Shown here: piece by piece, positions 18,600-26,731 of the stretch
How positions within the stretch are numbered: position 1 is the stretch's first letter
Layout: every line of letters begins with the position of its first letter
Assembly: GCA_038900335.1 (NCBI GenBank)
Contig: JBBMRB010000002.1
Span: forward strand, 372,001-436,000
Direction: 5' to 3'
Length of the DNA: 64,000 bases
Source: Rs1 sp038900335
GTDB taxonomy: Bacteria > Pseudomonadota > Gammaproteobacteria > Pseudomonadales > Balneatricaceae
The notes under the pieces: model-generated
Databases searched by the model: none
Told to the model about the DNA's origin: nothing
The model's input: only the letters and a program-made list of their open reading frames with translations
Translations under genes and position numbers: made by a program

Positions 18600-18651
18600 T
18601 AAACCCTAAGTTAATAAATCCTAAGTTAATAAACCCTAAGTTAATAAACCT
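18600..18651 (+). repeat. 15-bp tandem repeat, about 3.5 copies
   Basis: Units TAAACCCTAAGTTAA at 18600-18614, 18615-18629 (one C to T change) and 18630-18644, then a partial TAAACCT. It fills the spacer between the ATPase gene and the ribosome site of the binding-protein gene. Every unit carries TAA stops in-frame. Confidence 0.9.
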
Positions 18652-18663
18652 ATGAGGAATATC

Positions 18664-19812
18664 ATGTTTACTAAAACTAAAGTTGCTGTACTTACCGCCA
18701 TCAGCCTGACACAATTTACCGGTTTTGCCCATGCAGAAACGGTGTTAAATGTCGCCACCGCTGGCAGCCAGAACATGGTGGATTATGTAAAAACTTACTT
18801 AGCACCTAAGTTTGAGGCAATGCACCCAGATGTAAAAATTAACGTTGTTGGCACAGGCCCAGGTGATGCAGGCTCACATAAAATATTAGAGAAACTATCA
18901 GCCCAAAACGATAGTAACCAAGAACAATGGGATATTGATGTCGCTGTGGTACATCAGAAAATTGGTGCACAAATGGTTAATAAAGGATTATTAAGCAAAT
19001 ATCGTGCGGATATTAGTACCGCTACTTTAGTCACTCGTGAGAGCGCAAAAAATGCCTTAGGTACTAACGTTGAAGGCTATGTGATGCCAATGTTTCACAG
19101 CCAAACAGCTATTGCTTACAACAGCGCACTCGTTAAAAACCCACCAAAATCTTATGACGAGCTAGTGACTTGGACACAGAAAAACCCTAAAGCTTTTGGT
19201 TACAACGGTATAAAAAATGGAATGTCCGGTGTCAGTTTTGTGACTGGCTGGATTTATGCCTATGGTAGCAATGCAAAAACACTGACCAGCGAAGCATATA
19301 ACCCTGCTACAAAAGATAGCTGGAACCAAGCTTTTACTGACTTAAAAGCCTTCAATAAGAACATTACCTTTACACCTGGTAATGCAGGTACCTTAGATAT
19401 GCTAAACCGTGGTGAAATTTTTATGGGACCAGTTTGGGTTGATATGTTTTACAGCTGGAAAGATCAAGGAAAAATCCCACCGACTATGAAGCTCTCTTTG
19501 ATTGCACCGGGTATGCCAGGTCAGCCAATGTACTACGTGTTACCTGAAAAAGCCGCACAAGCTGAGCTAGCACGTGAGTTTATCGCACTGGCAACTAGCC
19601 CTGAAGTACAAGCTGAAGGTATCGTGAAACGTTTTAATTGGTACCCTGGTATTGATGCGCAAAATGTTCAAAGCAAGCTAGATAAAGCATCATGGCAAAA
19701 GCTATTTGCTGAAATTACGCCACAAGATTTAGCAGCTTACGGCAAGAGCTTTCCTATCGCCCAATATTTTGACGATATTAAAGAAGGTTACGAGCGCAAA
19801 GTATCTAACTAA
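18664..19812 (+). CDS. ABC transporter periplasmic substrate-binding protein
   Basis: 382 residues from the ATG at 18664, which has GAGGAA 5 bases upstream. A Sec signal peptide (FTKTKVAVLTAISLTQFTGFAHA) is followed by ETVLNVATAGSQNMVDYVKTYLAPKFEAMHPDVKINVVGTG, the opening of a type II (extracellular family 1) receptor for oligosaccharides, polyols, glycerophosphodiesters or polyamines. AYNSALVKNPPKSYDELVTW and MYYVLPEKAAQAELAREFIALATSPEVQ are typical family blocks. The ligand is unknown; the neighbouring phosphatase and phosphodiesterase suggest a phosphorylated polyol or phosphodiester. Confidence 0.9.
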   Translation: MFTKTKVAVLTAISLTQFTGFAHAETVLNVATAGSQNMVDYVKTYLAPKFEAMHPDVKINVVGTGPGDAGSHKILEKLSAQNDSNQEQWDIDVAVVHQKIGAQMVNKGLLSKYRADISTATLVTRESAKNALGTNVEGYVMPMFHSQTAIAYNSALVKNPPKSYDELVTWTQKNPKAFGYNGIKNGMSGVSFVTGWIYAYGSNAKTLTSEAYNPATKDSWNQAFTDLKAFNKNITFTPGNAGTLDMLNRGEIFMGPVWVDMFYSWKDQGKIPPTMKLSLIAPGMPGQPMYYVLPEKAAQAELAREFIALATSPEVQAEGIVKRFNWYPGIDAQNVQSKLDKASWQKLFAEITPQDLAAYGKSFPIAQYFDDIKEGYERKVSN

Positions 19813-19828
19813 GCGCTGTTGGTATGTC

Positions 19829-19867
19829 GAGAATACGCGGACGATGTGCTGCGTATTCTCATTTTTT
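19829..19867 (+). terminator. Rho-independent terminator inside the ABC operon
   Basis: Perfect 10-bp stem GAGAATACGC (19829-19838) with its complement (19851-19860), a 12-base loop, then ATTTTTTT. It lies between the binding-protein gene and the first permease. Partial read-through would give more binding protein than permease. Confidence 0.85.
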
Positions 19868-19889
19868 TACTTTCTAGTAAGGCACAACT

Positions 19890-20726
19890 ATGCACTCCAA
19901 GGCATCTTTAAACTTATGGCTTATCGCCCCTGCAGCGTTAATGGTGGCCATTTTCTTTCTCTATCCACTAGCATTTTCACTGTATAGCGCTGTTTCATTA
20001 GATGATGGTAGCTTAACCTTCGTACATTTAGTTAAAGCGTTCGAGCTTTACTCTAATGACATGCTCTTTACTGTCATCATCGTACTATCAAGCGTTGTCA
20101 TCCTAGCAATTTTATCCATTACTATTGCCGCCCTCATTACCTTGTCACCTTTTCGCTCCATCGTCACCATTATGAGTTTTTTATATCGCTTACCACTGTT
20201 TATTCCCTTTATCGTCACGGCACAAATGATGCGTACTTTTTTAGCCAAAAACGGCTTGATGAACAATGCCTTTGTCGCCTCTGGTTTAATGACACCTATG
20301 GATACTATTTCCTTTTTAGGTTTCAGTGGCATCATTATTACCTTTGTTTGGAAGCAATTGGCTTTTTCTACCTTGTTATTAACTGGTGCAATGGCAGCCT
20401 TAGATGACTCTCAAATACGCGCTGCGAGAAATTTAGGCGCTTCGCGTTTGAGCATTTTATGGCAGATTATACTGCCACAAGTCGCCCCTACTCTAGCGGT
20501 AGCCATGGTACTTTCTACAGTGACTATGATGTCGGTGTTATCTGTCCCATTAATGATAGGCACAGGCACGCCAACAATGATCAGTGCAGACATGGCATTT
20601 CGGGTTAACTCTTACGGTGATTACTCTGTCGCTAATGCTCTAGGCTTAGTGTCTTATCTTATTTGCGCGGGGCTCGCTTGGTTTTATCTTCGTCAAAGCC
20701 TAAAAGACAAAGGAGGCATAGCATGA
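19890..20726 (+). CDS. ABC transporter permease 1
   Basis: 278 residues with six predicted membrane helices, beginning LWLIAPAALMVAIFFLYPLAFSLYSAV. The EAA loop that docks on the ATPase is AALDDSQIRAARNLGASRLSILWQIILPQVAP, at about residues 170-200. It is the MalF-like partner of the next gene. It follows the intra-operon terminator and overlaps permease 2 by four bases (ATGA). Confidence 0.92.
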   Translation: MHSKASLNLWLIAPAALMVAIFFLYPLAFSLYSAVSLDDGSLTFVHLVKAFELYSNDMLFTVIIVLSSVVILAILSITIAALITLSPFRSIVTIMSFLYRLPLFIPFIVTAQMMRTFLAKNGLMNNAFVASGLMTPMDTISFLGFSGIIITFVWKQLAFSTLLLTGAMAALDDSQIRAARNLGASRLSILWQIILPQVAPTLAVAMVLSTVTMMSVLSVPLMIGTGTPTMISADMAFRVNSYGDYSVANALGLVSYLICAGLAWFYLRQSLKDKGGIA

Positions 20727-21583
20727 ACATATCAGCCGTCCCAACTAATCATACAGCTACTTTTTCGCTAAAAAAGATACCTATCTCACTAGGGTTTTGG
20801 ACACAAAGTTTGTTCATACTCATTTTTGCCTTAGTACTGTTTGGACCTATTATTAACTTACTCATTTGGACAGTGACTGAAGTTTGGTATTTTCCCAATG
20901 CACTGCCCTCACAATGGGGTTTTAAGTATTGGCACCAAGTATTCAATCCCTACAGCGATGTGTCAGGCTCTCTTTTAACCAGTTTACTGATCGCGATACT
21001 CACGGTCATAGTCTGTTTACTAGTGAGTGTACCCGCAGGTTATGCTTTAGCAAAACGCTCAATGCCTATGCGTGTTTTCTGGATGTTGCTGTTTTTGATA
21101 CCACAGGCTTTTCCAAATTTAACGGTTTACATGAACATAGCTCGCATGTTTTATGAGTTCAATTTAAATGGTACCTTACTAGGAGTAGTCATAGTTCATA
21201 GTGTACACGGCCTAATGTTTTCTGTGTGGATCAGCGTGGCAGCATTCTCAACTGTAGATCCCATGTTAGAGAGAGCCTCTCGTAACTTAGGAGCGGGGCC
21301 CATTTATACTTTCTTTCATATTGTATTGCCCCAAGCAGCACCTGGCATTACCGCTAGCTGTATTTTTGTTTTTCTCGAATCACTCGATGAATTCACCGGC
21401 ACCTTTTTTGTCGGCTCACCAGATATTAGTACCTTACCTTTACTGTTATATACAGCAAGTATGGAGGGCAATTATCAAATTGCCTCTATTACCGCTCTCA
21501 TTCTGCTTGTTCCATCCATTTTTTTTATGCTAATCATTAACAAATTTATGAAACCAGAAATGCTCGCAAAACTTGGTAAGTAA
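20723..21583 (+). CDS. ABC transporter permease 2
   Basis: 286 residues from the ATG at 20723, which overlaps the previous stop (ATGA) and has a strong AAAGGAGG site; the longer frame from 20663 is therefore rejected. Six membrane helices; EAA loop STVDPMLERASRNLGAGPIYTFFHIVLPQAAPGI. Translation is probably coupled to permease 1. It completes the importer. Confidence 0.92.
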   Translation: MNISAVPTNHTATFSLKKIPISLGFWTQSLFILIFALVLFGPIINLLIWTVTEVWYFPNALPSQWGFKYWHQVFNPYSDVSGSLLTSLLIAILTVIVCLLVSVPAGYALAKRSMPMRVFWMLLFLIPQAFPNLTVYMNIARMFYEFNLNGTLLGVVIVHSVHGLMFSVWISVAAFSTVDPMLERASRNLGAGPIYTFFHIVLPQAAPGITASCIFVFLESLDEFTGTFFVGSPDISTLPLLLYTASMEGNYQIASITALILLVPSIFFMLIINKFMKPEMLAKLGK

Positions 21584-21594
21584 ACTGCGTCAAA

Positions 21595-21616
21595 AGAGGC
21601 CGCTATTGCGGCCTCT
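21595..21616 (+). terminator. Terminator of the ABC operon
   Basis: A compact, GC-rich 9-bp perfect stem (AGAGGCCGC, 21595-21603; complement 21608-21616) with a TATT loop, 11 bases after the permease 2 stop. Confidence 0.75.
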
Positions 21617-21657
21617 AATTTAGCAACTACTTTGGCCCTATTCAGACCGCTTATATC

Positions 21658-21698
21658 TATCTTTTATACTTATCTTTTATATCTATCTATCTTTTATA
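21658..21698. repeat. Three copies of TATCTTTTATA
   Basis: The 11-base word TATCTTTTATA occurs exactly at 21658-21668, 21671-21681 and 21688-21698 in the convergent gap between the ABC operon and the nitrilase gene. It looks like a slippage-born simple repeat; no function is evident. Confidence 0.7.
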
Positions 21699-21831
21699 CC
21701 TACCTCATAGCTCTTATCAAAGAAGACTCCTTGTATGTTGATTTTATCAACCCAAAACAACATTCATCCAATACTTAATGAGTTCAGCTGATCCTAAAAC
21801 AGCCGCGCTCAACTCATGCCTTAGTGTATGC

Positions 21832-22743
21832 TCAAGCAACTGGCGTTAAAACTTTAATGTGCTCAGCACTCCAACCACCTGGCCACACCTCCGCTGCACC
21901 GTGGCGCAGTGATCTTATGTGCATTAAATCAAGCTCACCAATTAATAACTCCTGATCTAAAGGCTCTAAAACATCTCCTTTTGTCACCTCACGTTGCGCT
22001 AATATTCCTCGATGGCCTAGAGATTCTTCACAAGGTAGATAGAATGCTGCCGCTGAGCTAAATTGATCACGTTTTGACTCATCCTCGCCAGCGCGACCAA
22101 TAGGTCCCACAACCGCTATAGCTGCTTGTAATTCAATCGCGCGTGCTTTGGCACAACCAAAGACTCGATGATACCCCGCCTCTTTAGAGGTCATGGAAGG
22201 TACTAAAATTAAATCTATATCTAAAGGAGCTAACAACACCGATAAAGCAGGCATTTCAATATCCAGGCAAATTAATATCGCTATCTTAATACCTTTGTAC
22301 TCAATTAGTTGCACTGTATTTCCAGCCGTTAATAACCAACCGCCCACCTCCTTTTCACCCGGAGTTAAACACAGTTTGTCTTGGTACTGAACCAGCTTAT
22401 TCGGGCTAAAGAAATGAGAGCGGTTAACATAAGTATTGCAGCTGTCTATTTCTACTGAAACAGGGACAGTCCCCGCCAAAATAGCGATATTATAATGATC
22501 TGCTAAATGCTGAATCGGCTCTAATAACCTCAAGCTTTGTTCAGCCATCCATGGTACTTCTTGTGCTAATAAAAGATCGTTTTGAGCTATTGATAAAAAG
22601 TGTTCAGATAAATATTCCGGCAACACTAGTATATCAACTTGCTGTTGTTGCACACTGATCAATTGTTCTTCTAATAAACTCAGCCAATCATCTACACTGG
22701 TTATTTTTCTGGCTAGGTTAAGCGACCACAGCGCTACTTTCAT
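21832..22743 (-). CDS. Carbon-nitrogen hydrolase (nitrilase superfamily amidase)
   Basis: 303 residues. The catalytic triad of the superfamily is present: Glu43 in VLPEYLSE, Lys123 in QDKLCLTPGE and Cys159 in ILICLDIEMPAL. Members hydrolyse C-N bonds of nitriles, aliphatic or omega-amides, N-carbamoyl amino acids or ureido compounds through a Cys-acyl intermediate. The sequence is closer to amidases and N-carbamoylases than to true nitrilases (no plant/bacterial nitrilase HC.E block seen). It is divergent from the TetR gene, with 214-226 bases between starts. The substrate is unknown. Confidence 0.85.
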   Translation of the reverse strand: MKVALWSLNLARKITSVDDWLSLLEEQLISVQQQQVDILVLPEYLSEHFLSIAQNDLLLAQEVPWMAEQSLRLLEPIQHLADHYNIAILAGTVPVSVEIDSCNTYVNRSHFFSPNKLVQYQDKLCLTPGEKEVGGWLLTAGNTVQLIEYKGIKIAILICLDIEMPALSVLLAPLDIDLILVPSMTSKEAGYHRVFGCAKARAIELQAAIAVVGPIGRAGEDESKRDQFSSAAAFYLPCEESLGHRGILAQREVTKGDVLEPLDQELLIGELDLMHIRSLRHGAAEVWPGGWSAEHIKVLTPVA

Positions 22744-22903
22744 CTAGGATTCCCTCTAATTTAATGTAATTTCTCAAAATCATTATTAATGATCACTATC
22801 TATACTTCAAAGCAGCAAGAAAGGAAATAATATGAAGGTAAATTTAATAAAATTATAAACTCATACTAATTTTTACTGACTAATCTTGTTTTTTATCATT
22901 TGG

Positions 22904-22954
22904 TTGACAAAGGTAGAGTGAACGCTCTACTATAAAGTAGAACGTTTACTCTAC
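22904..22954 (+). promoter_or_regulatory. tetR promoter overlapped by two operators
   Basis: TTGACA (22904-22909) and TACTAT (22928-22933) form a sigma-70 promoter with an 18-base spacer. Two 18-base palindromic sites, GTAGAGTGAACGCTCTAC (22913-22930) and GTAGAACGTTTACTCTAC (22937-22954), cover the spacer, the -10 box and the transcription start. They are inverted copies of one site (half-site GTAGAG/CTCTAC), the classical layout of a self-repressing TetR protein. Confidence 0.8.
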
Positions 22955-22969
22955 TTTATGAGACACACT

Positions 22970-23485
22970 ATGTTAAAAACACAGATTGCTGCTAGCTTAG
23001 AGCAAAAATTTAGTAAATCTGGATTTGCTGAGCCTAGTGTAGCCCAATTAAAAACGGCCTGTCATGTCAGTCTAAGAACGTTATACAAACACTACCCATC
23101 AAAAGAAGAAATGATTGCTGGCGCTTTACAGCATCGCCACCAACGCTATCTAACCTTCTTGTTAGCTGATTCCCCAGCAGCGGGCCTAAGTTGTGTGCAA
23201 CATATTTTCAATAGGTTAGGGAAGTGGATGATCGAGTATGCACCAAACGGCTGCATGTCTATGAATGCTCTGGCTGCATTTCCTGACAATGACGTTATCT
23301 ATCAAACCATACAAGCCCACAAAAAAGATGTTAGGGATTTTTTAGCAAAGCAAAGTTTACGTGAAGATTTAGCGACACAGTTGTTTTTGCTGCATGAGGG
23401 GGTCTCAAGCGCTTGGCCTGTTATCCAAGATGATGCTGTTGATAGTGCGCAACACACGATTTTAACATTACTAACGGAAAAATAG
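22970..23485 (+). CDS. TetR-family transcriptional repressor
   Basis: 171 residues from the ATG at 22970 (the ATG at 22958 is an alternative that adds four residues). TetR helix-turn-helix: IAASLEQKFSKSGFAEPSVAQLKTACHVSLRTLYKHYPSKEEMIAGAL at residues 4-52, then a short all-helical ligand domain. The stop is followed 2 bases later by the oxidoreductase start, so the two form an operon. It very probably represses this operon through the doubled operator in its promoter. The inducer is unknown, likely a quinone, aldehyde or other electrophile given the partner enzyme. Confidence 0.9.
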   Translation: MLKTQIAASLEQKFSKSGFAEPSVAQLKTACHVSLRTLYKHYPSKEEMIAGALQHRHQRYLTFLLADSPAAGLSCVQHIFNRLGKWMIEYAPNGCMSMNALAAFPDNDVIYQTIQAHKKDVRDFLAKQSLREDLATQLFLLHEGVSSAWPVIQDDAVDSAQHTILTLLTEK

Positions 23486-23487
23486 TC

Positions 23488-24537
23488 ATGACAACAATAC
23501 CAACTACAATGAATGCTGTATTACTAAACGCTCACGGTGACTCGAGTGTACTTAAGTATCGTCAAGATGTTCGTGTACCTATAGCCAACGATAATGAAGT
23601 ATTGATTCAGATATCAGCAGCTGCTATCAACAACACAGATATTAATACACGTATTGGTTGGTACTCTAAAGATGGCAACAACAGTGATGATGCAAGTTGG
23701 AGTGGTAATGCATTAAACTTTCCACGCATTCAAGGGGCTGATGTGTGTGGAAAGATAGTCGCTGTAGGTCAATGTGTTGATCAAAGCCGTATCGGCGAGC
23801 GCGTTATAATTGAGCCATGTATTAGCAATGTTAATGGCCACAATATCAACCCTGCTTGGTATTTTGGCTCTGAGTGTGACGGTGGTTTTGCCCAGTACAC
23901 GACTGTCTCGTCAGTCCATGCCTATAAGGTAAATTCACAGTTAAGTGACATCGAGCTTGCTTCTTTTCCATGTTCCTACTCAACGGCAGAAAATATGTTA
24001 ACCCGATCAAACGTCACTAAAGGCGATCGTGTCTTAATATCTGGAGCATCAGGAGGCGTAGGCTCCGCAGCCATTCAACTGGCAAAAGCACGCGGCGCAA
24101 CAGTCATAGCAATCACCAGCGCTAGTAAACGTGAACTAGTTTTAGAGCTTGGCGCCGATACTGTCGTCACTCGCAATGATGACCTTGTTAAAACCTTGGG
24201 TAAAAACAGTGTAGACGTAGTGATTGATTTAGTAGCTGGCGAGCAATGGCCTGCTTTTTTGGAAATCCTACGCCCTAAAGGCCGTTATGCCGTATCAGGT
24301 GCAATAGGTGGTGCATTGGTTGAGTTAGATGTACGCACGCTCTACCTAAAGGATTTAAGCTTCTTTGGTTGTACTATTCTAGAACCCAAAGTGTTTGCTA
24401 ACCTCGTGCATCATATTGAACAGGGCAACATCAAACCATTAGTGGCTAAAACATTCCCATTAGAGGCAATTAATCAAGCACAGGCAGAGTTCGTAGCAAA
24501 AGCACACGTAGGAAAAATAGTGCTGTCGGTAGACTAA
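23488..24537 (+). CDS. MDR-family alcohol dehydrogenase / quinone oxidoreductase-like
   Basis: 349 residues of the medium-chain dehydrogenase/reductase superfamily. The GroES-like N-terminal domain includes NNTDINTRIGWY and FPRIQGADVCGKIVAVG. The Rossmann domain has GDRVLISGASGGVGSAAIQLAKARGATVIAI at about residues 183-212. The GADVxG motif lacks the GHE zinc ligand set, so it is most likely a zinc-free NADPH-dependent quinone or enone reductase. It is cotranscribed with the TetR gene. It does not look like the acryloyl-CoA reductase AcuI. A detoxification role is inferred from the TetR control. Confidence 0.87.
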   Translation: MTTIPTTMNAVLLNAHGDSSVLKYRQDVRVPIANDNEVLIQISAAAINNTDINTRIGWYSKDGNNSDDASWSGNALNFPRIQGADVCGKIVAVGQCVDQSRIGERVIIEPCISNVNGHNINPAWYFGSECDGGFAQYTTVSSVHAYKVNSQLSDIELASFPCSYSTAENMLTRSNVTKGDRVLISGASGGVGSAAIQLAKARGATVIAITSASKRELVLELGADTVVTRNDDLVKTLGKNSVDVVIDLVAGEQWPAFLEILRPKGRYAVSGAIGGALVELDVRTLYLKDLSFFGCTILEPKVFANLVHHIEQGNIKPLVAKTFPLEAINQAQAEFVAKAHVGKIVLSVD

Positions 24538-24850
24538 AGTAATATTTCTGTTAGTCACGTTAAGGGGAATACAGTCAATTTTTTTGTTAAAAATCGGCTG
24601 TATTCCCTGCTTTAAACAGCTCTTTGATTGTTTTTTATAGCCCCTCACTAGCCATTATTGGTAGATTAATATTTCATTAGAAAACAGCATTGATTACCCA
24701 TAAATTTGCTCGAACAGACATTAACTGTAATGAAATTTTAATAGCTATAGATAAATATTAAACTTAGTCACTGCTTTTAGATGCTTCACAATAGGTAATT
24801 TTCTATGTTTGCTATAACATCATATCTTAATTGAATAATGGGAATACATA
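24538..24850. other. Intergenic region before the MscS-type gene, with terminator hairpin
   Basis: 313 bases without a gene. A 10-bp perfect stem (GGGAATACAG at 24565-24574, complement at 24598-24607) with a 23-base T-rich loop lies just after the oxidoreductase and probably ends that operon. The rest is AT-rich and presumably contains the promoter of the channel gene. Confidence 0.5.
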
Positions 24851-26122
24851 ATGACGGAAACACGAGCACACCTAAGAGAATTTTTGTTGGCCTGGTTTGA
24901 AAAAAACATACCTGGTAATAGTTTTTTTTGGTATGACATTGTTGTTATTTTATGGGTTGCAATGTTTGCATTAGCTTTGCACTTTATCCTGAGAGTCAGT
25001 GCTAGAAACTTTCTTAAAGCTCACTTCTTACCTATAAAGGCAGAGCCTGGTAAAAATGTTCTAGCAGAATTAACCATGCGTTTTGCCAGTAGAATTTCAT
25101 TTATACTGCAAGGCGCTGTTGTGGCTATACAAGCTCAGCTTTGGTTACCTGAAGGTGTAAGACTATTACATTTTATTTTAGTGACGACTGATCAATGGAT
25201 AATAGTGTTTAGCTTATTGTCCTTGTTTACACTATTAGATATTTTTCAAGCGATATCTGATCGACGTACTATTCAAGCACACTTTCCATTACGTGGTTTG
25301 TTACAAAGCGTTAAGTTACTTGCCAGCATTTTAACAGGTATCTTAATTGTATCGTTGTTAATGGATAAATCCCCGCTTATATTACTCAGTGGTTTAGGTG
25401 CGTTATCAGCGGTATTACTGTTAGTTTTTAAGGACCCTATTCTTGGTTTAGTGGCGGGTATTCAGCTTTCGGCCAATAACATGTTGACCGTAGGTGACTG
25501 GCTTGAAATGCCAAAATATGGTGCTGACGGAGATGTTGTCGATATTGCATTGACGACAGTTAAAGTAAGAAATTGGGACAAAACCATTACCACTATTCCC
25601 ACTTATGCACTAATTTCTGATTCCTTTAAAAACTGGCGAGGAATGTCAGAATCAGGTGGGCGAAGAATAAAGCGTAGTATTCATGTCGAAATGAGTAGCG
25701 TATGTTTTTTAGATAAAACACAAATAGAAGCACTTAAAAAGGCACAACTCTTAAGTGATTACATTAGCAGCAAAGTCCCTGTTATCGATAAAGAAAATCT
25801 AGATAAAAACCTTGATATGACCGTTTTACAAAATGGTCGTCGTCTTACTAACGTTGGCACCTTTAGACAATATTTATCATCATACTTAAAAAAGCATCCT
25901 GGTATCCACCAAGAAATGACTTTGATTGTTAGACAATTAGAACCTAGCAGTAATGGTTTACCAATCCAGGTTTACGCTTTTACTAACACCACCAGTTGGA
26001 ATGAGTACGAGGATATCCAATCAGATATTTTTGATCATATTATCGCAGTAATGCCAGCGTTTTATCTTAAGATTCATGAATCACCTACTGGCAATGATAT
26101 TCGATTACTTGTAAAACCATAA
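24851..26122 (+). CDS. Mechanosensitive channel of the MscS family (YbdG-like)
   Basis: 423 residues with about five predicted membrane helices (first near DIVVILWVAMFALALHFILR), then the MscS pore helix and beta domain: LLSGLGALSAVLLLVFKDPILGLVAGIQLSANNMLTVGDWLEMPKYGADGDVVDIALTTVKVRNWD, split here across residues about 178-245. The TIPTYALISDSFKNWRGMSESGGRRIKR stretch and a long C-terminal domain are characteristic of the YbdG/YnaI-type miniconductance subfamily. It releases solutes during hypo-osmotic shock, which fits a genome rich in osmolyte transporters. Monocistronic; no regulatory neighbour. Confidence 0.92.
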   Translation: MTETRAHLREFLLAWFEKNIPGNSFFWYDIVVILWVAMFALALHFILRVSARNFLKAHFLPIKAEPGKNVLAELTMRFASRISFILQGAVVAIQAQLWLPEGVRLLHFILVTTDQWIIVFSLLSLFTLLDIFQAISDRRTIQAHFPLRGLLQSVKLLASILTGILIVSLLMDKSPLILLSGLGALSAVLLLVFKDPILGLVAGIQLSANNMLTVGDWLEMPKYGADGDVVDIALTTVKVRNWDKTITTIPTYALISDSFKNWRGMSESGGRRIKRSIHVEMSSVCFLDKTQIEALKKAQLLSDYISSKVPVIDKENLDKNLDMTVLQNGRRLTNVGTFRQYLSSYLKKHPGIHQEMTLIVRQLEPSSNGLPIQVYAFTNTTSWNEYEDIQSDIFDHIIAVMPAFYLKIHESPTGNDIRLLVKP

Positions 26123-26731
26123 TGTAATTTTTTGCAGGCAAAAGAACAGTTTCACCCCTCTAAAAGTAAAAAAATAGAGCACTCATCAACCGGAAAGACT
26201 TGGCGAATGACACCTATAAAGCTCAGTGTTTATATGCCTTCCTATGTTTTATTAGATAATATTTAACTCATATTTAATTATAATTGTGAGTTAAATTTAT
26301 ATCTAAAAACATCCTCACTATCAATCCTTCCCATTATACACTTGCTTATTTTTTGCGTTTTCAAGGTCTATTATTCTGGTCCAATCCCGTCGGAGACTTA
26401 ATTTTGAGATAATAACGTCAATAAATTAAGGAAAGGAAATGATATGAGCTTAAAAAATCAAACAAAAGTTACCCTCAATAATTTAAGAATGAGGCTGTTC
26501 TTATGGTGACAAAACAGATGAGCTATATAAAACGACAGGAAACGCCCATAGAAAACATTAAAATATTGGATAATTATTAATTGTTATTTATTGATAACCT
26601 TTGAGTAACCACATTATTTTTTCGCAGATTAACGCATCATTGAGAACAGTTATATCTGGTAAATCACGCTATCATCTAAGTCATTGCCATGACAACGACT
26701 TAGATATTATTAAAAACCAGCTAGTGAAGGG
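26123..26731. other. Intergenic region between mscS-like gene and lhgO
   Basis: 609 bases between convergent genes. It is AT-rich and contains a short ORF with a strong ribosome site (26444-26509) and a two-part inverted repeat at 26674-26705 (outer 9-bp arms ATCTAAGTC/GACTTAGAT, inner GTCAT/ATGAC). No known gene is recognised. The longer plus-strand frame 26601-26912 overlaps lhgO antisense and is not believed. Confidence 0.4.
26444..26509 (+). CDS. Possible 21-residue ORF or gene remnant
   Basis: AAGGAAAGGAAATGAT immediately precedes an ATG that opens a 21-codon frame (MSLKNQTKVTLN ... MRLFLW, stop TGA). The ribosome site is better than that of most real genes here, yet the product is very short and matches nothing I know. 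It could be a leader peptide, a small protein or the start of a truncated gene. Confidence 0.2.
   Translation: MSLKNQTKVTLNNLRMRLFLW

Noticed and set aside
21737..21751. GTTGATTTTATCAAC palindrome resembling the MarR operator at 3401-3415
   Set aside because: It lies in a convergent gap with no promoter to control, so it is probably a chance match.
23488..24537. Acryloyl-CoA reductase AcuI completing a DMSP route
   Set aside because: Same superfamily, but the sequence and TetR context fit a general quinone/enone reductase; AcuI-specific blocks were not seen.
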